DNA of 27,734 nt from Roseburia sp. (lineage in GTDB: Bacteria; Bacillota_A; Clostridia; Lachnospirales; Lachnospiraceae), in assembly GCA_019411365.1 (NCBI GenBank), contig DXQT01000034.1, positions 1 through 27,734 of the forward strand. Reading direction: 5' to 3'. Of this stretch, positions 7,561 to 16,063 are shown in pieces. How positions within the stretch are numbered: position 1 is the stretch's first letter; every line of letters begins with the position of its first letter. A model generated the notes under the pieces. That model did no database searches. It worked only from the letters and a program-made list of their open reading frames with translations, and was not told the origin of the DNA. The translations under genes and the position numbers were made by a program.

Positions 7561-9240
7561 ATGTTACAGAATCTACATGTGAAAAATCTGGCGTTGATTG
7601 ACGAGACAGAGGTTGATTTCAGGAATGGGTTAAACATTTTATCCGGTGAGACCGGTGCGGGAAAATCAATTATCATTGGTTCTATCAATCTGGCGTTAGG
7701 GGAAAAAGTACAGAAGGAGATGCTTCGTGAAAATGCGGATTATGCGTTGGTGGAGCTTATTTTTTCTGTGACGGATGAAAAACAGAAAGAACTCTTACGA
7801 GAGCTGGACGTGTTCCCGGAGAATGACGAAGTCATCTTAAGCAGGAAGATCGTCAACGGCAGAGGTGTTGCAAAAGTGAATGCAGAGAGTGTTCCGGCAT
7901 CCAAAATGCGTGAGATCGCCTCAATTTTGATCGACATTCATGGACAGCATGAACATCAGTCGCTTTTGTCGAAAAAGAAACATCTTGAAATCTTAGATGA
8001 TTATGCAAAAGAAGAAATTTTTGATCCAAAGGAAAAGTTAAGGGAAGCCTACAAAAATTACCGTGCTCTGCTGGAAGAACTGAAGGCGGCAGATGTGGAC
8101 GAGGAAGAACGGCTCCGGGAGATCTCATTTTTGGAATACGAGATCAAAGAAATTGAGGATGCGGACTTAAAAGAGGGCGAGGATGAGGCATTGGAGGCTG
8201 ACTACCGGAAATTCTCCAACGGAAAGAAGATTATGGAGGCGGTGAATGCCGCCTATCAGTATACCGGAAATCAGAGTGACAACGTATCTGAACTTACCGG
8301 AAGGGCATTGCGGGAATTGAATGCGGCGTCTGCATATGATGAAAAAGTAAAAGGGCTGGAAGAGCAGTTATTAGAAATCGATAACCTTGTAAATGACTTT
8401 AATCGTGAGCTTGCAGATTATATTGACGAGACGGAGTTTGACGATGAAACGTTTTACCGGATGGAAAAACGTCTGGATGAGCTGAATCATTTAAAATCAA
8501 AGTACGGAAGCACGATTGCAGATATATTGTCTGAATTGGAGAAAAAACAAGGCCGATTGCAACAATTGCAGGATTTTGACCAGTATATTGGAAATTTGAA
8601 GCAAAAACTTGCAGATGCGGAGCAGGATTTAAAGAAATACTGTGATAAAGTATCGAAAATCCGTAAAAAATATGCAAAAAAACTGACAGGTGCTGTGACA
8701 GAGGCATTGAAAGACTTAAACTTTTTAGATGTGAAATTCGAGATGGAGTTTGGACAGACCGCAGACTATACGGCAAACGGAACAGATGATCCGGAGTTCT
8801 TGATTTCCACCAATCCTGGAGAACCCGTAAAACCGTTGGGTAAAGTCGCATCCGGCGGTGAACTTTCGAGAATTATGCTTGCAATCAAAACGGTATTGGC
8901 AGATCAGGATGCAATCGAGACACTCATTTTCGATGAGATTGACAGTGGAATCAGCGGACGCACCGCGCAGATGGTTTCGGAAAAAATGAATGTGCTTGCA
9001 AAAAATCATCAGATCATCTGTATCACGCATTTACCACAGATCGCCGCAATGGCTGATGCACATTATCTGATCGAAAAATCTGTGGAAAATAAGACCACGG
9101 TATCGAAGATCAAGTGTCTTTCCGGGGAGGAGAGTATTGACGAGCTGGCAAGAATGCTCGGCGGTGTGGAGATCACAGAGAAAGTCCGGGAGAGTGCAAG
9201 AGAGATGAAAGAACTTGCACATCAGAAAAAATGCCATTAA
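7561..9240 (+). CDS. recN: DNA repair protein RecN
   Basis: From ATG 7561 the protein has 559 residues, normal for RecN, an SMC-like ATPase acting early in double-strand break repair. It has Walker A GETGAGKS (29-36) in the N-terminal half-domain, a long central coiled coil rich in K, E and L, the ABC signature ASGGELSRIML and Walker B TLIFDEIDSGISG, followed by ITHLPQIAAMAD. The start is decided by AAGGAG (7550-7555), five bases before ATG 7561. The frame stays open upstream to a TTG at 7537, which is unlikely to be used. It closes the nusB-recN operon, as a hairpin terminator begins 45 bp after the stop. Confidence 0.97.
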   Translation: MLQNLHVKNLALIDETEVDFRNGLNILSGETGAGKSIIIGSINLALGEKVQKEMLRENADYALVELIFSVTDEKQKELLRELDVFPENDEVILSRKIVNGRGVAKVNAESVPASKMREIASILIDIHGQHEHQSLLSKKKHLEILDDYAKEEIFDPKEKLREAYKNYRALLEELKAADVDEEERLREISFLEYEIKEIEDADLKEGEDEALEADYRKFSNGKKIMEAVNAAYQYTGNQSDNVSELTGRALRELNAASAYDEKVKGLEEQLLEIDNLVNDFNRELADYIDETEFDDETFYRMEKRLDELNHLKSKYGSTIADILSELEKKQGRLQQLQDFDQYIGNLKQKLADAEQDLKKYCDKVSKIRKKYAKKLTGAVTEALKDLNFLDVKFEMEFGQTADYTANGTDDPEFLISTNPGEPVKPLGKVASGGELSRIMLAIKTVLADQDAIETLIFDEIDSGISGRTAQMVSEKMNVLAKNHQIICITHLPQIAAMADAHYLIEKSVENKTTVSKIKCLSGEESIDELARMLGGVEITEKVRESAREMKELAHQKKCH

Positions 9241-9257
9241 TTGACACGAAAAAGACA

Positions 9258-9286
9258 GTTTGAAAAAAAGAAAGAGACACATAATA
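9258..9286 (+). promoter_or_regulatory. Candidate forespore (sigma-F/G type) promoter for spoIVB
   Basis: CATAATA at 9280-9286 matches the CATWHTA -10 consensus of forespore sigma factors in Bacillus. GTTTG at 9258-9262 matches four of five GHATR -35 positions with a 17-base spacer. In Bacillus subtilis spoIVB is expressed from sigma-F/sigma-G promoters, so the location is apt. The sequence match is direct and the function is inferred. Confidence 0.4.
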
Positions 9287-9317
9287 AAAGGGTACATAGC
9301 GTATATGTACTCTTTTT
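9286..9317 (+). terminator. Rho-independent terminator after recN
   Basis: Positions 9286-9298 (AAAAGGGTACATA) pair with 9304-9316 (TATGTACTCTTTT), thirteen pairs with one G-T wobble and a five-base loop. The right arm runs into five T (9313-9317). It should end the nusB-recN transcript. Confidence 0.82.
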
Positions 9318-9371
9318 GTTATGGAGACAAGGAAAATAGCCCGATATTCATTGGGGTGCAGGAGATAAAAA

Positions 9372-10583
9372 ATGGACAGATACAAAAGTTTTTTTCGTGG
9401 AATTGCATATGCAGGTTATTGTATCGTATTTTTATTTGCGGTCTATACATTTGAAAAATCAATACCGGATCAGATATATGTGAAAGCAGGGGAAGCAATC
9501 GATTACCAGTTTCAGGTACCTGTGACAATGGAAATACAGGAGGATAGCTCGCCTGTAGCAAAAAGCACAAATAATGCCAATGTGAGGCAGTCCTACATTG
9601 TCACCTGCCGCCTGTTTGGTATTTTTCCGGTGAAAGATATAGAAGTTGTACTTGTGGACGGAGATGCGGTCTATGCAGGCGGGATGCCGATCGGCATCTA
9701 TGTGAAGACAAGAGGTGTCCTCGTGATCGGTACCAGTGAAGTGGAACGGCCGGATGGAAGTGAAGCTGCACCTGCGGAGAACATTTTGAAAGCCGGAGAT
9801 TATATATTAAGTGTGAATGGGGAGAAGGTTGCAGAGAAGGAGGATCTGCAGCGTCTGGTACAGCAGAACGGTGCAGAAAAAGAAATTCTTAAAATTAACC
9901 GCAAGGGAGAAGAGGTTGAGGTTGGTGTGACACCCGTACAAAATAAAAATGGAACGTATATGCTAGGAGCATGGGTGCGTGATGATCTTGCCGGAATAGG
10001 AACTTTGACGTATTACAAAGAAGATGGAACCTATGGTGCTTTAGGGCATGCCGTCAGCGATGGAGATGTCGGCGAGCGCATCCAGATGAGTGAAGGCTAT
10101 GTATACAATGCACAGATCATCGGAGTGAAAAAAGGACAAAAAGGAAATCCGGGCGAATTATCGGGAATGATCCGTTACCAGAGTGCTGACTGCCTTGGAA
10201 CAATCGAGGAAAATACAGACATTGGTATTTATGGAAAACTGGATGGGAATATTGCAGCACTGCCGCGTGGAGATTACTATAACATCTGTTACAAGCAGGA
10301 TATTAAACAGGGACCGGCGACGATCATCTGTGGTTTTACCGGAGAGAAGAAAGAGTATGCGATTGAGATAGAGAGTCTTGATTACAGTGGAAGAGAGGCG
10401 AATAAAGGAATTCTATTCCGGGTGACGGATGAGCAGCTTTTAGACATGACAGGCGGTATTGTGCAGGGAATGAGTGGCAGTCCCATCCTTCAGGATGGAA
10501 AAATAATCGGCGCCGTGACACATGTCTTTGTCTCAGATTCGTCCATGGGCTATGGGATTTTTATTGAGAATATGGTAGAATGA
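9372..10583 (+). CDS. spoIVB: SpoIVB peptidase, stage IV sporulation protein B
   Basis: The 403-residue product has the full SpoIVB layout. A membrane anchor or signal segment spans about residues 11-27, a PDZ domain about 105-190 with KAGDYILSVNGEKV, and an S55 serine peptidase domain follows. The catalytic histidine is in GALGHAVSD (H226) and the nucleophile in QGMSGSP (S370), with GYGIFIENM at the end. In sporulation SpoIVB is secreted from the forespore and cleaves SpoIVFA to release pro-sigma-K processing. AGGAGA precedes ATG 9372. It lies between the recN terminator and spo0A, the canonical recN-spoIVB-spo0A order. Its presence argues that the host forms endospores. Confidence 0.97.
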   Translation: MDRYKSFFRGIAYAGYCIVFLFAVYTFEKSIPDQIYVKAGEAIDYQFQVPVTMEIQEDSSPVAKSTNNANVRQSYIVTCRLFGIFPVKDIEVVLVDGDAVYAGGMPIGIYVKTRGVLVIGTSEVERPDGSEAAPAENILKAGDYILSVNGEKVAEKEDLQRLVQQNGAEKEILKINRKGEEVEVGVTPVQNKNGTYMLGAWVRDDLAGIGTLTYYKEDGTYGALGHAVSDGDVGERIQMSEGYVYNAQIIGVKKGQKGNPGELSGMIRYQSADCLGTIEENTDIGIYGKLDGNIAALPRGDYYNICYKQDIKQGPATIICGFTGEKKEYAIEIESLDYSGREANKGILFRVTDEQLLDMTGGIVQGMSGSPILQDGKIIGAVTHVFVSDSSMGYGIFIENMVE

Positions 10584-10630
10584 AAAAAGAAATTGTAAAA
10601 TAAAGTCCTTTGGTACACTTGCCGACGAAG

Positions 10631-10639
10631 TTCGACAAA
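10631..10639 (+). promoter_or_regulatory. 0A box (Spo0A binding site) upstream of spo0A
   Basis: TTCGACAAA reads TTTGTCGAA on the opposite strand, an exact match to the classical 0A-box core (TGTCGAA). It lies 109 bp before the spo0A start, in the intergenic gap where Spo0A is known to autoregulate in Bacillus. No clear sigma-A or sigma-H promoter was identified beside it. Confidence 0.6.
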
Positions 10640-10654
10640 ATTTACGAGAGGAAA

Positions 10655-10729
10655 ATGAGTATGCTGATAACACATGTAAAGATTTGCCAGGAAAAGGGAA
10701 GACGTGGCTTTTACATATGTTTGAAATAA
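10655..10729 (+). other. Possible 24-residue leader ORF before spo0A
   Basis: ATG 10655 opens a short frame ending at TAA 10727-10729. The peptide would read MSMLITHVKI then CQEKGRRGFYICLK. GAGAGG (10646-10651) lies three bases upstream, a slightly tight spacing. It is unrecognised and could be chance. Confidence 0.25.
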
Positions 10730-10747
10730 GTCAGCAGGAGGACCAGC

Positions 10748-11545
10748 ATGGAGAAACTGAATGTAGCAATCGCAGATGATAATGAGAGAATGTTGCGGTT
10801 ATTGGGGGCTATCATCGAGAGTGATGAAGAACTCAATGTCGTTGGAACTGCTAAAGATGGGGAAGAGGCTTACAATGTGATCAAGACAAAGGAACCGGAT
10901 GTTGTCTTGCTTGATATTGTAATGCCAAAATTAGATGGACTTGGAGTATTAGACCGTGTGAATCATGATAAGACAATCAAAAAACATCCGACGTTTATTA
11001 TGATCAGTGCAATCGGTCAGGAAAAAATTACGGAAGATGCATTTGAATTAGGTGCAGATTACTATATTATGAAGCCGTTTGACAATGACATGGTGATCAA
11101 CCGGATCAAGAAGGCAAAGACAGCAAAAACAGGAAAGAGCACGGAGCCGCGCAAGGTGAATGCCTACGAGAAGGCAGAGGATGTCAGCGAGAAGAATCTT
11201 GAGGCAGATGTGACTGAGATCATTCATGAGATCGGTGTTCCGGCACATATCAAGGGGTATCAGTATTTGCGTGATGCCATTGTCATGTCGGTCAATGATA
11301 TGGATATGTTAAATTCCATCACAAAAATTTTATATCCGACCATTGCAAAAAAATACCAGACAACCTCAAGCCGCGTGGAGCGTGCCATCCGTCATGCAAT
11401 TGAGGTGGCATGGAGCAGAGGTAAGATGGATACGATTGATGAGATGTTTGGCTATACCATTCACAATGGCAAAGGAAAGCCGACAAACTCTGAATTTATC
11501 GCGTTGATCACAGACCGTATCCGGCTGGAATACAAAATGTATTAA
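10748..11545 (+). CDS. spo0A: Sporulation transcription factor Spo0A
   Basis: The 265-residue response regulator begins with a receiver domain. The acidic pair is D10/D11, the phosphorylation site D56 is in [13 protein letters not shown], the switch serine is S87 and the conserved lysine K109 is in IMKPFD. A linker leads to the Spo0A C-terminal domain (about residues 150-265), with [11 protein letters not shown] and the recognition helix region [21 protein letters not shown]. Phosphorylated Spo0A binds 0A boxes and commits the cell to sporulation. AGGAGGA precedes ATG 10748. A perfect 0A box lies upstream at 10631-10639, so autoregulation is likely. The stop TAA touches the sequence holding the glgA promoter. 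Confidence 0.98.
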   Translation: MEKLNVAIADDNERMLRLLGAIIESDEELNVVGTAKDGEEAYNVIKTKEPDVVLLDIVMPKLDGLGVLDRVNHDKTIKKHPTFIMISAIGQEKITEDAFELGADYYIMKPFDNDMVINRIKKAKTAKTGKSTEPRKVNAYEKAEDVSEKNLEADVTEIIHEIGVPAHIKGYQYLRDAIVMSVNDMDMLNSITKILYPTIAKKYQTTSSRVERAIRHAIEVAWSRGKMDTIDEMFGYTIHNGKGKPTNSEFIALITDRIRLEYKMY

Positions 11546-11548
11546 TGC

Positions 11549-11577
11549 TTTTCAGAGCGAAAAAAAAGAGTTATAAT
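11549..11577 (+). promoter_or_regulatory. Probable sigma-A promoter of glgA
   Basis: TTTTCA (11549-11554) and a perfect TATAAT (11572-11577) are spaced by 17 bp. They begin four bases after the spo0A stop and 46 bp before the glgA ATG. The hexamers and spacing are identical to those of the Gls24 promoter at 82-110. Confidence 0.7.
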
Positions 11578-11622
11578 ATTCTTGAGATTTCGAAGTATTT
11601 CGGGGTTTGGAGGGTTTATAAC

Positions 11623-13074
11623 ATGAAGAAAATACTATTTGCTGCTTCAGAAGCTGTTCCTTTTATCAAAACAGGAGGTCTTGCAGATGTAACGGGTTCC
11701 TTGCCAAAGTATTTTGACAGGAAAAAGTATGATGTGCGCATCATATTACCGAAGTATCTGTGCATGGACGAACGTTTTAGTGGACAGCTTCATTTTAAAT
11801 GTCATTTTTATGTGAATTTGAGCTGGCGAAAACAATATGCCGGCATTTTTGAAGCAAAACAGGATGGTATCACCTATTATTTTGTCGATAATGAATTTTA
11901 TTTTGCCGGAGATAAGCCGTACAATGAACTGTATCAGGATATTGAGAAGTTTGCATACTTTTCAAAAGCAGTCTTAGAGGCACTGCCATTTCTTGATTTC
12001 TGTCCGGATATTATCCACTGTCATGACTGGCAGACAGGTCTGATCCCGGTATTTTTGAAAACTCTTTATGGAGATGAGAATTATTACAGGGGGATCAGGA
12101 CTGTATTTTCCATCCATAATCTGAAGTTTCAGGGACGCTGGAGCCTTCCGGCAGTTATGGATATCACAGGTCTGCCGGAACAGATTTTTACGGCGGACAA
12201 ACTGGAATCTTACGGAGAAGCCAATTATTTAAAGGGCGGTATTGTCTATGCGGATGCAGTGACGACTGTCAGTGAGACTTATGCCTATGAGATAACAACA
12301 GAACAGGGCGGAGAGGGCTTAGCTGGACTGCTGCGTGCCAGAAAAAATGATCTGTATGGTATCTTAAATGGATTGGATTACGAAGAATATGATCCACAGA
12401 AAGATGGATATATTTATAATCATTTCAATGAGCATAATTTTCAGGAAGGCAAGAAGCTGAATAAAGCCAGACTGCAGAAAGAGCTCGGGCTTCCGGTGAA
12501 AGAGAATACCATGCTGATCGGTATTGTATCGAGAATGACAAGCCAGAAAGGATTTGATCTGGTAGCTTATATCATGGATGAATTGCTGGCAACCGAGGAT
12601 GTGCAGCTTGCTGTGTTAGGAACGGGTGAGGAACAGTATCAGGATATGTTCCGTTATTTTGCACAGAAATATCCTGATAAAATTCAGGCTACGATCGGTT
12701 ATTCCGAGGAGCGGGCACATCGTATCTACGCATCCTGCGATGCCTTTCTGATGCCATCCTTATTTGAACCATGTGGATTATCACAGTTGATGAGCTTGAG
12801 GTATGGAACCGTGCCAATCGTAAGGGAAACTGGCGGTCTGAAAGACACCGTGGAAGCGTATAACGAATATGAACATACGGGAACCGGTTTTTCTTTTGCA
12901 AATTACAATGCCCATGAGATGCTTGGAACAATCCGCTATGCCATCTCTGTTTTCCGTGACAGGAAGAAAGACTGGAATGGATTGATCCAGAGGGGAATGA
13001 AGCAGGATTTTTCCTGGAATCGTTCTGCCGGTAAATATGAAGCATTATACGAAAAACTTACCGATTTTGAATAA
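11623..13074 (+). CDS. glgA: Glycogen synthase (ADP-glucose type, GT5)
   Basis: From ATG 11623 the product has 483 residues, normal for bacterial GlgA, which extends alpha-1,4-glucan from ADP-glucose. It shows the N-terminal substrate motif KTGGLADV (16-23), the IIHCHDWQTGL and IHNLKFQG segments, and the C-terminal GT-B nucleotide-binding region SLFEPCGLSQLMSLRYGT with RETGGLKDTV. GGAGGG (11609-11614) lies eight bases before ATG 11623. The frame extends upstream to ATG 11545, but that form would overlap the spo0A stop and add 26 non-conserved residues across the promoter. No other glg genes are nearby, so glgA is isolated here, with its own promoter behind spo0A. Confidence 0.96.
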   Translation: MKKILFAASEAVPFIKTGGLADVTGSLPKYFDRKKYDVRIILPKYLCMDERFSGQLHFKCHFYVNLSWRKQYAGIFEAKQDGITYYFVDNEFYFAGDKPYNELYQDIEKFAYFSKAVLEALPFLDFCPDIIHCHDWQTGLIPVFLKTLYGDENYYRGIRTVFSIHNLKFQGRWSLPAVMDITGLPEQIFTADKLESYGEANYLKGGIVYADAVTTVSETYAYEITTEQGGEGLAGLLRARKNDLYGILNGLDYEEYDPQKDGYIYNHFNEHNFQEGKKLNKARLQKELGLPVKENTMLIGIVSRMTSQKGFDLVAYIMDELLATEDVQLAVLGTGEEQYQDMFRYFAQKYPDKIQATIGYSEERAHRIYASCDAFLMPSLFEPCGLSQLMSLRYGTVPIVRETGGLKDTVEAYNEYEHTGTGFSFANYNAHEMLGTIRYAISVFRDRKKDWNGLIQRGMKQDFSWNRSAGKYEALYEKLTDFE

Positions 13075-13090
13075 AGTTACATAGAAGTGA

Positions 13091-13987
13091 TCACATAGAA
13101 ATCTGACCAGTCTCACGGGAATAAAAGTAGACATGATCGGATAAAATCTCTTCTTTGGATAACTGTGTAGAATTGACTTCTTTTACCATAGAGGTGAGTT
13201 CATCATAAGAATCATGGTCGTATGCAGGAATCAGGATTACTTCGTGAATACTGCTTGGAAGAATATAGAGATCGCATTCTAGTTTTTCACAGAGATTATG
13301 CAACAGGTTGTGGTAAAAAATACAGCCGGAGCCATTCAGTTTGCTTTTGTTGGAGAGCACATACATTGGAACCATGTATTCAAATTCTTCCTTCATGGAA
13401 TTGCAGGGAACACCGGCCATTAACTCGATCAGAACATCTGACATGTCCCGCAGTTCATAAGTGAGGAGAGCAGGAGTGTTTTTCATGGCGAGATGATAGA
13501 GGTCGTCCTTGGTGATATTCCAGAGAGACAGATGCTGGTTATAAATTAATATTGTTGCATTTCCGGTCTCGTCAGCATCTACAAGACAATTGAAGATGAT
13601 GGCGAGATCTAATATTTTTATGTGAGGGATTTTTTGCAGCAAATTTTTATTCTGTTCATAATTGATAAGTTTAAACACAATACGTTTTTTTACCTGCTCA
13701 TAGTTTGTAAAAAAGGAGATATCGATATTTCCGGACGGCTTGTTCTCCTCATAAACAGATAAAATATCATGGCAGATCTCTTCTAAGGATCTGCCCTTTA
13801 AATATTGTTTAAAATAAAAGTTCAGATAAATAGTTGGGGATATATTCAGCTGATTGGATAAGATCGTGAGACCATCATAATGAGTATCATTATTTTTGAT
13901 GATCTCCTGAATCGTCACTTTCACATTAGAACCAAGCCGGTTCTGAATGACTGTTGTTACATTTTCTTTGAATTCCTGATATGTCAT
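13091..13987 (-). CDS. DUF5688 family protein of unknown function
   Basis: From ATG 13987 the protein has 298 residues and begins MTYQEFKENVTTVIQNRLG. It resembles DUF5688 proteins, common and often multicopy in Lachnospiraceae, with the early segment TIQEIIKNNDTHYDGLTIL and the middle segment DLAIIFNCLVDADETGNATILI. No catalytic motif, signal peptide or membrane segment is apparent, and the product looks cytoplasmic. GGGAGGA lies five bases before the start. The frame extends upstream another 41 codons without support. It converges with glgA, leaving only 16 bp between stop codons and no obvious terminator. It lies downstream of the pot operon terminator. The family assignment rests on recognition of the pattern and no function is proposed. 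Confidence 0.8.
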   Translation of the reverse strand: MTYQEFKENVTTVIQNRLGSNVKVTIQEIIKNNDTHYDGLTILSNQLNISPTIYLNFYFKQYLKGRSLEEICHDILSVYEENKPSGNIDISFFTNYEQVKKRIVFKLINYEQNKNLLQKIPHIKILDLAIIFNCLVDADETGNATILIYNQHLSLWNITKDDLYHLAMKNTPALLTYELRDMSDVLIELMAGVPCNSMKEEFEYMVPMYVLSNKSKLNGSGCIFYHNLLHNLCEKLECDLYILPSSIHEVILIPAYDHDSYDELTSMVKEVNSTQLSKEEILSDHVYFYSRETGQISM

Positions 13988-14093
13988 AAAAATCCTCCCA
14001 ATGGCAGATGCCCTGGGAAAACAATTACATTCCGTATCAGTCGGATGATAAAACGATATGCAGATAACAGACTGGAAATTCAAACATCTGTTA

Positions 14094-14128
14094 TAAAAAA
14101 ATCCACGCATCGGGAACTGCGTGGATTT
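14094..14128 (-). terminator. Rho-independent terminator of the pot operon
   Basis: AAATCCACGCA (14099-14109) and TGCGTGGATTT (14118-14128) form a perfect eleven-pair stem with an eight-base loop. On the minus strand the stem is followed by an uninterrupted T run (14095-14101 read in reverse). It lies 61 bp after the potD stop. Confidence 0.88.
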
Positions 14129-14188
14129 ACTTTATCATGGATAAAATGGAAAAACAATAGGAAAAGAAAAAAGTTTCGAAAAATTTTA

Positions 14189-15265
14189 TTATTCGGACTT
14201 TAATTTTTTCCAGAGATAATTCGATAACTTTGTCGTGTCGATGTCATATTGTTTATACACCTCACAATTGGCAAGCGTCTCATCTGTCGGGAAAATCGTT
14301 GTGTCGGATAATGTTTCCTCATCTAAATTTTCTTTGACAGCGAGATTTGGCGTAGCATAATAAACATAGTCAAAGTTTAGCATGCCAATGTCTTCCCGGC
14401 AGAGAAAATCCAGAAATTTTTCTGCATATTCGGTGTTATGGCAGGATTTTGGCATAAACCAGGAGTCGATCCAGAGGTTGGAGCCTTCTTCCGGGACACT
14501 GTAGGAGAGGTCATCATTTAATTCCATGGCGTAAGCAGCTTCCCCGGAATAAACAAGAGCCATCGCCGCATTTCCCATTGCCATTTCATCTCCGGTCTCA
14601 TCGACATAATAGGCATAGACGAGCGGTTTCTGCCGGATCAGAAGATCAAGGGCATCATTTAACTGATTTTCATCGGTCGTATTGATATCATAGCCTAATA
14701 GTCTTAATGCCGGGGTAAAGCTGTCGCGGACAGAGTTCTGCATGATGATCGAGTCTTTGTATGCTTCATCCCAGAGAACGTTCCAGGTGGATACTTCCTC
14801 GTCGGATACCATCGTCGTGTTGTAGAGGATACCGAGCGTGCCGTAAAAATAAGGCATGGAATATTTATTTTCCGGGTCAAAAATCTGTGATGCTTCAATA
14901 ATGGATGAATCAAGATTTTTATAATATTCGAAATCATCAAAGTTGATCTCTAACACCTGATCTTCGTTGATCAGACGCTCCACCATGTAATCTGAGGTAC
15001 AGACGAGATCATAATTGATGGAGCCTGCAGAAAACTTGGTATACATTTCCTCAGGACTTTCGTATTCCTCTAATTTGACCTTAATGCCGGTCTCTTTTTC
15101 AAATTGATCAAGAACAGATTCATCAATGTATTTTCCGTAATTTAAAATTACAAGCGTATTGTCATCTTTCTTTGTTGTCTCAGTGGAACTGGTGTCTTTT
15201 CCACAGGAGGAGAGAACACCTGTCATGAGGCACAGTGCAAAGAGCATTGCAAGTCGTTTTTTCAT
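14189..15265 (-). CDS. potD: Spermidine/putrescine-binding lipoprotein PotD
   Basis: The 358-residue protein is an extracellular solute-binding protein of the polyamine type. It has a lipoprotein signal (MKKRLAMLFALCLMTG, then LSSC with lipidated C21). The mature part begins with a serine- and threonine-rich linker and the characteristic LVILNYGKYIDESVLDQFEKE, followed by KFSAGSINYDLVCTSDYMVERL. It should capture polyamines outside the membrane for PotABC. The ribosome binding site TAGGAGG includes the TAG stop of potC, so the two genes are tightly linked. It is the last gene of the operon before the hairpin terminator. The substrate (spermidine versus putrescine) is inferred from family only. 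Confidence 0.94.
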   Translation of the reverse strand: MKKRLAMLFALCLMTGVLSSCGKDTSSTETTKKDDNTLVILNYGKYIDESVLDQFEKETGIKVKLEEYESPEEMYTKFSAGSINYDLVCTSDYMVERLINEDQVLEINFDDFEYYKNLDSSIIEASQIFDPENKYSMPYFYGTLGILYNTTMVSDEEVSTWNVLWDEAYKDSIIMQNSVRDSFTPALRLLGYDINTTDENQLNDALDLLIRQKPLVYAYYVDETGDEMAMGNAAMALVYSGEAAYAMELNDDLSYSVPEEGSNLWIDSWFMPKSCHNTEYAEKFLDFLCREDIGMLNFDYVYYATPNLAVKENLDEETLSDTTIFPTDETLANCEVYKQYDIDTTKLSNYLWKKLKSE

Positions 15266-15274
15266 AGCTGCCTC

Positions 15275-16063
15275 CTAGATTGCCTGTTTTGCACCTTTTC
15301 CCTCGGAGGAAGAACGGTGGTTCATCACGAGAAGGAGCAGGAAGGCGATCAAAAATAAAATGGTCGATAAAGCATATAATTCCGGGCGGATCCCCTTCCG
15401 GAGCTCTGTGTAGAGCATGGTAGAGAGTGTGTTGACGCCCGCACCTTTTGTAAAGAAGGTGATCGAAAAATCGTCCAGCGACATGGTGACTGCCATTAAA
15501 AATCCGGAGAACACACCGGATTTGATCTCAGGCCATGTGATCCTGAAAAAGGCATAGAGCGGTGTCGCACCGAGGTCTAAGGCAGCCTCGTAAGTGTATC
15601 GGTTTGCCTGATTTAATTTCGGAAGCACATTTAAGATGACATAGGGAATGTCGAAGGTGATATGTGCGATCAGGACCGTGACAAAGCCAAGGTTCATAAA
15701 TTTTACAAATAAAAGCATCATTGCGATACCGGTTACAATATCTGCATTTAAAAGCGGAATGTTAGTAGCACCTAACATGATCGCTTTATTCTTTTTTTTC
15801 ATGGCGCTGATACCGATCGCTGCCAGAGTTCCAAGCAGCGTTGAGATAATAGCAGCGGCGAGTGTGATCTGGATCGTTGTCACAAAAGCATTTGTGATCG
15901 TCTCATTTTTAAAACATTCTGCGTACCATTTTAAGGTAAATCCACCCCATACAACACGGGATTTGGAATTGTTGAAAGACAGGACGATCAACACTAAAAT
16001 TGGAAGATATAAAAATAAAAATATAAGTGCAAGATAAATTCTTGACGCAGCTTTTTTTACCAT
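15275..16063 (-). CDS. potC: Spermidine/putrescine ABC transporter permease PotC
   Basis: The 262-residue integral membrane protein has about six hydrophobic segments, the first being IYLALIFLFLYLPILVLIVLSF near the N-terminus. The cytoplasmic loop contains the EAA-type motif (EAALDLGATPLYAFFRITWPEI) that contacts the ATPase. VWGGFTLKWYAECF after the first helix is typical of PotC. The start at 16063 has GGAGG nine bases upstream and overlaps the end of potB by seven bases. With PotB it forms the membrane channel of the polyamine importer. Confidence 0.94.
   Translation of the reverse strand: MVKKAASRIYLALIFLFLYLPILVLIVLSFNNSKSRVVWGGFTLKWYAECFKNETITNAFVTTIQITLAAAIISTLLGTLAAIGISAMKKKNKAIMLGATNIPLLNADIVTGIAMMLLFVKFMNLGFVTVLIAHITFDIPYVILNVLPKLNQANRYTYEAALDLGATPLYAFFRITWPEIKSGVFSGFLMAVTMSLDDFSITFFTKGAGVNTLSTMLYTELRKGIRPELYALSTILFLIAFLLLLVMNHRSSSEGKGAKQAI

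Noticed and set aside
8399..8851. 150-codon minus-strand ORF inside recN
   Set aside because: It is fully overlapped by the conserved RecN frame, and its composition (rich in S, H and L) is typical of an antisense shadow.
10584..10747. Sigma-H-like promoter for spo0A
   Set aside because: AGGAAAA-type words are present, but no matching GAAT element occurs at the required spacing.
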